Shown piece after piece: positions 60,257 to 64,000 of a stretch of DNA of 64,000 nucleotides; positions within the stretch are counted from its first letter, which is position 1, and every line of letters begins with the position of its first letter. The translations under genes were made by a program, and so were the position numbers. The DNA is taken from contig CAZXVH010000011.1 in NCBI GenBank assembly GCA_964643965.1, positions 1-64,000 of the forward strand. Direction: 5' to 3'. The stretch comes from GCA-2746795 sp964643965. GTDB lineage: Bacteria; Chloroflexota; Anaerolineae; Promineifilales; Promineifilaceae. The notes under the pieces were generated by a model. That model was not told the origin of the DNA. It ran no database searches and saw nothing but the letters and a program-made list of their open reading frames with translations.

Positions 60257-62332
60257 TTATTCGGTGACTACAATTGTTTCCAGAGGGAGCGCATCTAAAC
60301 GGCCGTTTTCCGTTTCAATGGGCAGCCTGTCTTCAGGGTCGGCGATGTCGTAGAGGCCGAGGATGAGGGTGTAACGGCCGGGAGCCAGATCGACGGGGAG
60401 GAGCAGACCATGATTGTCCCGAATAATCTCGTTAGACGGCCAGGTATGGGTGGGCTTGAGAGCGCCACCCGGTTCGCTGTCATGTTGAGTCACAAGCTGC
60501 CCGTTTTCATCCAATAAATGGAGGAAAACTTTATATCGCTGCGTCAGGGGAACGGCCGTTTGCCAAAACAGCGTGATCTGCAAAATATCGCCTGGAGCCA
60601 GTTCCTTCTGCGCCAATGTGTAACCTTGTAAAGAAATGGCGTCGCCAAAGCGCAGCGTGAGCGGCGTTTCCATTTCGGTGGCGGGGGCAGAGGGCACGGC
60701 ATAGATTACAAAACGCACATCCTGATACCAATCGCTGGCCGCTTTGTAGCTGTTTTCATCCAGCCAGCTTTCTACAAGGCGCTGTGGGTCTTGCTGGCCG
60801 TCGCCCCAATAAATGGCGTAAATGCGTTCATGCCGGGCGGCGATAGCGGCCAGTTCCGCCTGCACCTGCTCCTGGCTCATGCCGGCCAGGGGCAGCGGGT
60901 AAACGGGCGCCCCTTCTGTGTGATAGTAGGTAAACACTTCCCACTGATTGGGGGCGTTGAGAATAATGGCGCCATTCGGGTGGTCGTCGGCAGCGATGCG
61001 GGCGGCCATGCCGCGATAGTCGGCGCGAGCATAGGCGGGGTTGGCATAGAGATTGGCCAGGGATTGTACCACGCCCATGCTCGCCAGCAGCCCCAGAAAA
61101 ACGAGCAGCCCCAGATATTGCAAACGCCATTTGCCAAAGAAAAAATAATCTTCCGCCGATTTAGCCGTTTCTACAGCGGTTTGGCTGCGGCTTTTGCCTT
61201 TAGGCGCAGAGGCGAAAATAACGAGCGTCCCCATGAGGGCGAAGGGGGCGATGACGGGCAGCAAGATTTTGAAAAGCGGCGGCTCAACTGCGCCCACAAA
61301 GTAGGCGGCCAGGATGGGGATGAACAGCGCCGCCAACCAAACGGCCGTTCGCCATCCCCGCTCCAGCATGATACCCAAACCGATGAGGATGAAAACGGCC
61401 GTTAACGGTCCCCCCACCGCCTCCGCCTCCACTGTGGCGCCAAAGGCCAGCCAACGAAAAATGGCGAGGAGGTAATCAGGCAGAAACGGCCGTGCCGCCG
61501 GCCCGCCGCCAATATTGCCCCGGAAAATGGGCAGCCAGGGCAGGTAAAGCAGAAAGGTGATGAGCATCATGGCCAGCCAGGAAAAGAGTAAAGGTTTAAG
61601 AGTAAAGCGTGACGCTTGCTCGCCATGCTTTACTCTTAAATCTTTAATTATCAATATCAGCAGCATCCCATTCTGCGCCACGATGATGGCGGGGAAGGCG
61701 TACTGCGTATACAAACCGGCCGTGGCCAAAACCACATAGCCCACCGCCACTAACACGATCCTTTTCTTTTTTCTAATTTCTAGTTTCTGCCTTATCTCCG
61801 CCCACCACCAGAGCAAGAACAAGGTAGACAGGGTGGCTTCGAGCGCCAACAAAGCGTACATGCGGGCTTCCTGGCTGTAATAGATGAGCGGGGGAGAAAC
61901 GGCCGTGATAAAGGCGGCAAGGAAAACGGCCGTCAACCCAAACCGCCTGGCTCTTTGTTTCCTTGTATCCTGGCAATAAAAGGAAACCTTCCCCAACGCC
62001 ATCGTGCCCGCCACCACCCCCACCCCGGCAAAGGCCGACAGCGAACGCAGGCCAAACTCACTCGCCCCCACCAATTCCCGCCAACCGCGCAGCAGCAAAT
62101 AATAAAGCGGCGGGTGAATATCGCTGGCCGTGCCTTCAATAATCAGCCGAAGCGAACGTTCACTCAGCCGGGCGCTGTTGCCCTCATCATTCCAAAAAGA
62201 TTGGACATCCAGATTGTGGAACCGCAGAAACGTCCCCAACCATAAAATGAGGATCGTAAAAAATAGAATCTTTAACCGCAGAGGGCGCAGAGATCGCGGA
62301 GAAGATTCAAGCGGCGGCGTTTCGATCTCCAC
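60257..62332 (-). CDS. GT39/ArnT-like membrane glycosyltransferase with repeat-derived insertions
   Basis: A 691-residue polytopic protein with about eleven membrane segments. The catalytic-type loop FLRFHNLDVQSFWNDEGNSA and the DIHPPLYYLLLRGW motif fit the GT39/PMT-like group that moves sugars from polyprenyl phosphate in the outer leaflet. The C-terminal 150 residues are a soluble beta domain. At least three short stretches come from dispersed repeats: residues about 8-18 (SSPRSLRPLR), about 118-130 (FYCQDTRKQRARR) and about 228-247 (KDLRVKHGEQASRFTLKPL). They lie near the N-terminus and in loops and keep the frame. Confidence 0.82.
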   Translation of the reverse strand: MEIETPPLESSPRSLRPLRLKILFFTILILWLGTFLRFHNLDVQSFWNDEGNSARLSERSLRLIIEGTASDIHPPLYYLLLRGWRELVGASEFGLRSLSAFAGVGVVAGTMALGKVSFYCQDTRKQRARRFGLTAVFLAAFITAVSPPLIYYSQEARMYALLALEATLSTLFLLWWWAEIRQKLEIRKKKRIVLVAVGYVVLATAGLYTQYAFPAIIVAQNGMLLILIIKDLRVKHGEQASRFTLKPLLFSWLAMMLITFLLYLPWLPIFRGNIGGGPAARPFLPDYLLAIFRWLAFGATVEAEAVGGPLTAVFILIGLGIMLERGWRTAVWLAALFIPILAAYFVGAVEPPLFKILLPVIAPFALMGTLVIFASAPKGKSRSQTAVETAKSAEDYFFFGKWRLQYLGLLVFLGLLASMGVVQSLANLYANPAYARADYRGMAARIAADDHPNGAIILNAPNQWEVFTYYHTEGAPVYPLPLAGMSQEQVQAELAAIAARHERIYAIYWGDGQQDPQRLVESWLDENSYKAASDWYQDVRFVIYAVPSAPATEMETPLTLRFGDAISLQGYTLAQKELAPGDILQITLFWQTAVPLTQRYKVFLHLLDENGQLVTQHDSEPGGALKPTHTWPSNEIIRDNHGLLLPVDLAPGRYTLILGLYDIADPEDRLPIETENGRLDALPLETIVVTE
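61590..61645. repeat. Hairpin element inside the GT39-like gene
   Basis: AAAGGTTTAAGAGTAAAGC (61590-61608) and GCTTTACTCTTAAATCTTT (61627-61645) are 19-bp arms with one mismatch. The insert lies in a loop of the membrane protein and keeps the reading frame. Confidence 0.75.
62277..62309. repeat. CGCAGAG-type repeat encoding part of the GT39 N-terminus
   Basis: ACCGCAGAGGGCGCAGAGAT, then CGCGGAGAAGATTC. It is a copy of the family at 10744, 32752 and 46811. Read on the minus strand it supplies codons 8-19 of the glycosyltransferase. Confidence 0.75.
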
Positions 62333-62335
62333 GCT

Positions 62336-63709
62336 CTACCTCCCTTTCTTTTTAGGCATCAACCAGGCCAGCAGCGCATAAAACAAGATGGCGCTGCTGA
62401 GAGCAAACAAACCCGGACGCAGCCTATCCCAGGTATAAACCCAGGCCGGCAACGGCTCCACCACCGCCTCGCTGTTGGCGTAGTCAGCCACCGCCTGCCA
62501 CACCGGCAGCGGCGTGAAATCCGGCTCCATCATGCGGAAATAGTACCAGGATTGGTCGCGCTCCTCATCGCTCGCTCGCTTAAAAAACCAGATATTGTTG
62601 ACGCCCACCCAGGGCCATGCCGCCTGCTGCCGTTGAAACGCTTCCACCGTATACCGGGCTTGTTCTTCTTCGCTCACCCGGCCAAAATACGCCGGCATCT
62701 CTTCGGGAACCGTGTTCCAGCCCATCTCACTGATCCAGATCGGTTTATGGGCGTCGCCATTCTGCACCATCACATCACGGATCAGCAAATTGTGGGGGTA
62801 GTTGATGACGGTTGGCCGCAGCCGCTGATCCCTTGCCCCCGACCACAAGCCATACCCCTGCGTAGAAAACAGATCAAAACAATCAGCGGCGCCGGCATGG
62901 TACATGCGCTGCAAAAAGATGAGGTCATTCATATGACGGCCGTCCATGGCCAGCGTCGGCGTCAAGGCAGCAGCAATCACCACCGCTTCCGGGTTCACCG
63001 CTTCAATGCGTCGGTAGCCTTCACATAGCAGCGCCGTGTACGCCTCCGGGTTTACATCCTGCAAGCCCCACTCCTCATTGCCATTTGGCTCATTCCACAA
63101 CTGAAAATAGCGCACTTTTCCCTGGTAGCGCGACGCCACTGCTGCGGCAAAGTCGCCAAAATCGGCCACATTATCCGGCGGAGCCATTGAGCCGATGGTA
63201 TCCGTGAGCGCCCGCGTCCAGGAAGGTGGATTGCTCAAACGAGCGATGATTTCCATATCATTCTGCCCGGCCAAGTCCACGATCTGGTCATACTTGGCCC
63301 AGGCGTCCACCACGCCCACTGCCTCCACATTGCGCCGATCTTCAAAATCACCTTTGCCGTGAATTTCAATGTCCTCCCAGGTAAATTCCTGGCGAATATG
63401 GGTAAAACCGGCATCGTGCAGCAGTTGCAGACTTAAGGCTCGCTTTTCCGGCTCCACTTCTTGCTGCAAAAACGTGTTGACGCCAAAGGGGGAGACCTCA
63501 TTTGCGGCCAGGGCATCAATGGCTAAATCAGGCTGGGGACGAACGGCCGTGTTCAACCAATGTCCCACGCCGCGCAGTTGCGCAAGCAAACTCTCCTCGC
63601 CCGTCAGGTCATACAACGAACGGGCATGAGGCCACAAAGAGACCAGCAGCATCAGCAAGGCCAATCCAATCACACCCTTCTTCACAATCGACACCGTTTT
63701 CTTTGACAT
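62336..63709 (-). CDS. Membrane-anchored clan-A glycoside hydrolase (GH39/GH5-like)
   Basis: A 457-residue protein. An N-terminal signal-anchor (GVIGLALLMLLVSLWP) and a C-terminal membrane segment (LRPGLFALSSAILFYALLAW) frame a TIM-barrel domain. The acid/base Glu is in FQLWNEPNGNEEW near residue 216 and the nucleophile Glu is in PIWISEMGWNT near residue 325, as in clan A. It may trim cell-surface or incoming polysaccharides; specificity is unknown. The ATG at 63709 is chosen over 63757 because TATAAT ends nine bases before it. It lies four bases upstream of the GT39-like gene, so the two form an operon. Confidence 0.83.
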   Translation of the reverse strand: MSKKTVSIVKKGVIGLALLMLLVSLWPHARSLYDLTGEESLLAQLRGVGHWLNTAVRPQPDLAIDALAANEVSPFGVNTFLQQEVEPEKRALSLQLLHDAGFTHIRQEFTWEDIEIHGKGDFEDRRNVEAVGVVDAWAKYDQIVDLAGQNDMEIIARLSNPPSWTRALTDTIGSMAPPDNVADFGDFAAAVASRYQGKVRYFQLWNEPNGNEEWGLQDVNPEAYTALLCEGYRRIEAVNPEAVVIAAALTPTLAMDGRHMNDLIFLQRMYHAGAADCFDLFSTQGYGLWSGARDQRLRPTVINYPHNLLIRDVMVQNGDAHKPIWISEMGWNTVPEEMPAYFGRVSEEEQARYTVEAFQRQQAAWPWVGVNNIWFFKRASDEERDQSWYYFRMMEPDFTPLPVWQAVADYANSEAVVEPLPAWVYTWDRLRPGLFALSSAILFYALLAWLMPKKKGR

Positions 63710-63718
63710 AGGCGCATG

Positions 63719-63724
63719 ATTATA
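63719..63724 (-). promoter_or_regulatory. -10 box of the glycosidase-GT39 operon
   Basis: TATAAT on the minus strand, nine bases before the ATG. The -35 (GATACA, 17 bp upstream) is weak. The transcript would have almost no leader. Confidence 0.45.
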
Positions 63725-63779
63725 CCTGTTTTTCCTACCCCTGTATCCACCGCCCACCTATCTACAGCCTCAAGGGCGA

Positions 63780-63831
63780 GACAGGCGGGAGCAAAGGCTT
63801 TTCTTCAGAGCAAAGGCCATACCCGCCTGTC
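63780..63831. repeat. GACAGGCGGG inverted repeat
   Basis: GACAGGCGGG (63780-63789) pairs with CCCGCCTGTC (63822-63831). Another short repeat (GCAAAGGC, twice) lies between. It is next to the assembly gap. Confidence 0.6.
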
Positions 63832-63849
63832 CCGCCCCTACCCGCCACC

Positions 63850-63949
63850 NNNNNNNNNNNNNNNNNNNNNNNNNNNNNNNNNNNNNNNNNNNNNNNNNNN
63901 NNNNNNNNNNNNNNNNNNNNNNNNNNNNNNNNNNNNNNNNNNNNNNNNN
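63850..63949. other. Assembly gap of 100 N
   Basis: Exactly 100 N, the usual placeholder for a scaffold join of unknown length. The 51 bases after it cannot be linked to any gene. Confidence 0.99.
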
Positions 63950-64000
63950 CCATGATGCAGTGCGTCAATTATGTGTTACAATATTTGACATCAGCTTTCC

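Noticed and set aside
63850..63949. The low-complexity region at the right end
   Set aside because: It is a string of 100 N from scaffolding, not sequence.

Overview
The window looks like a scaffold from a draft genome of a Chloroflexota bacterium, probably of the Anaerolineae/Ardenticatenia type. This is an inference. It rests on moderately high GC, lipoproteins with VEVTR-type linkers, abundant short dispersed repeats and the mix of genes. A run of exactly 100 N near the right end marks a scaffold join. No tRNA, rRNA, IS transposase, phage gene or cas gene was recognised.

Layout. (1) 1-1435: a CRISPR array of 20 identical 37-bp repeats that runs off the left edge. (2) 1.9-12.8 kb: metabolic and housekeeping genes: tryptophanase, a zinc-ribbon protein, NDH-2, an oxamate-carbamoyltransferase-like pair (DUF1116 and FdrA) facing each other, a rhomboid protease, an M24 peptidase and DUF3054. 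(3) 12.8-18.6 kb: an AI-2E-type permease, then a three-gene signalling unit (PhnD-like lipoprotein, hybrid histidine kinase, receiver-kinase). (4) 18.9-24.4 kb: an AT-richer SDR/zinc-finger fusion, then a lacI-cellobiose phosphorylase operon behind a 26-bp palindromic operator. (5) 24.4-28 kb: RarD permease, pyrF plus a phosphopantetheinyl transferase, and a metallo-beta-lactamase-fold protein. (6) 28-33.5 kb: an island of toxin-antitoxin pairs, pseudogenes and a three-copy intergenic repeat, interrupted by mccB. (7) 33.5-45 kb: a NAGPA-like exo-protein, a flavoprotein, a methyltransferase-kinase-receiver operon, nadE, a HAD phosphatase and an OmpR-type two-component system. (8) 45-51.4 kb: FkbM methyltransferase, two GT2 enzymes and secreted proteins. 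(9) 51.7-60.2 kb: a MoxR-DUF58-DUF4129 operon, ftcD, an M23 lipoprotein and a PLP enzyme. (10) 60.2-63.7 kb: a large GT39-like membrane glycosyltransferase and a membrane-anchored glycosidase.

The strongest window-wide signal is a highly iterated palindrome, ACGGCCGT (usually AACGGCCGTT). I counted about 84 copies by eye outside the CRISPR array, roughly one per 740 bp, where one or two would be expected by chance. It occurs in all reading frames of genes, in intergenic DNA, inside promoter spacers, and in every CRISPR repeat. It is missing from several AT-richer segments that look acquired. A second theme is invasion by short dispersed repeats: a 108-bp MITE-like hairpin element, a 70-bp perfect tandem triplicate, CTTCGACAAGCTCAGG-type and CGCAGAG-type repeats. 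Some of these lie in frame inside nadE and the GT39 gene. A third theme is promoters with good -10 or extended -10 boxes only 6-9 nt from the start codon, suggesting leaderless transcripts.
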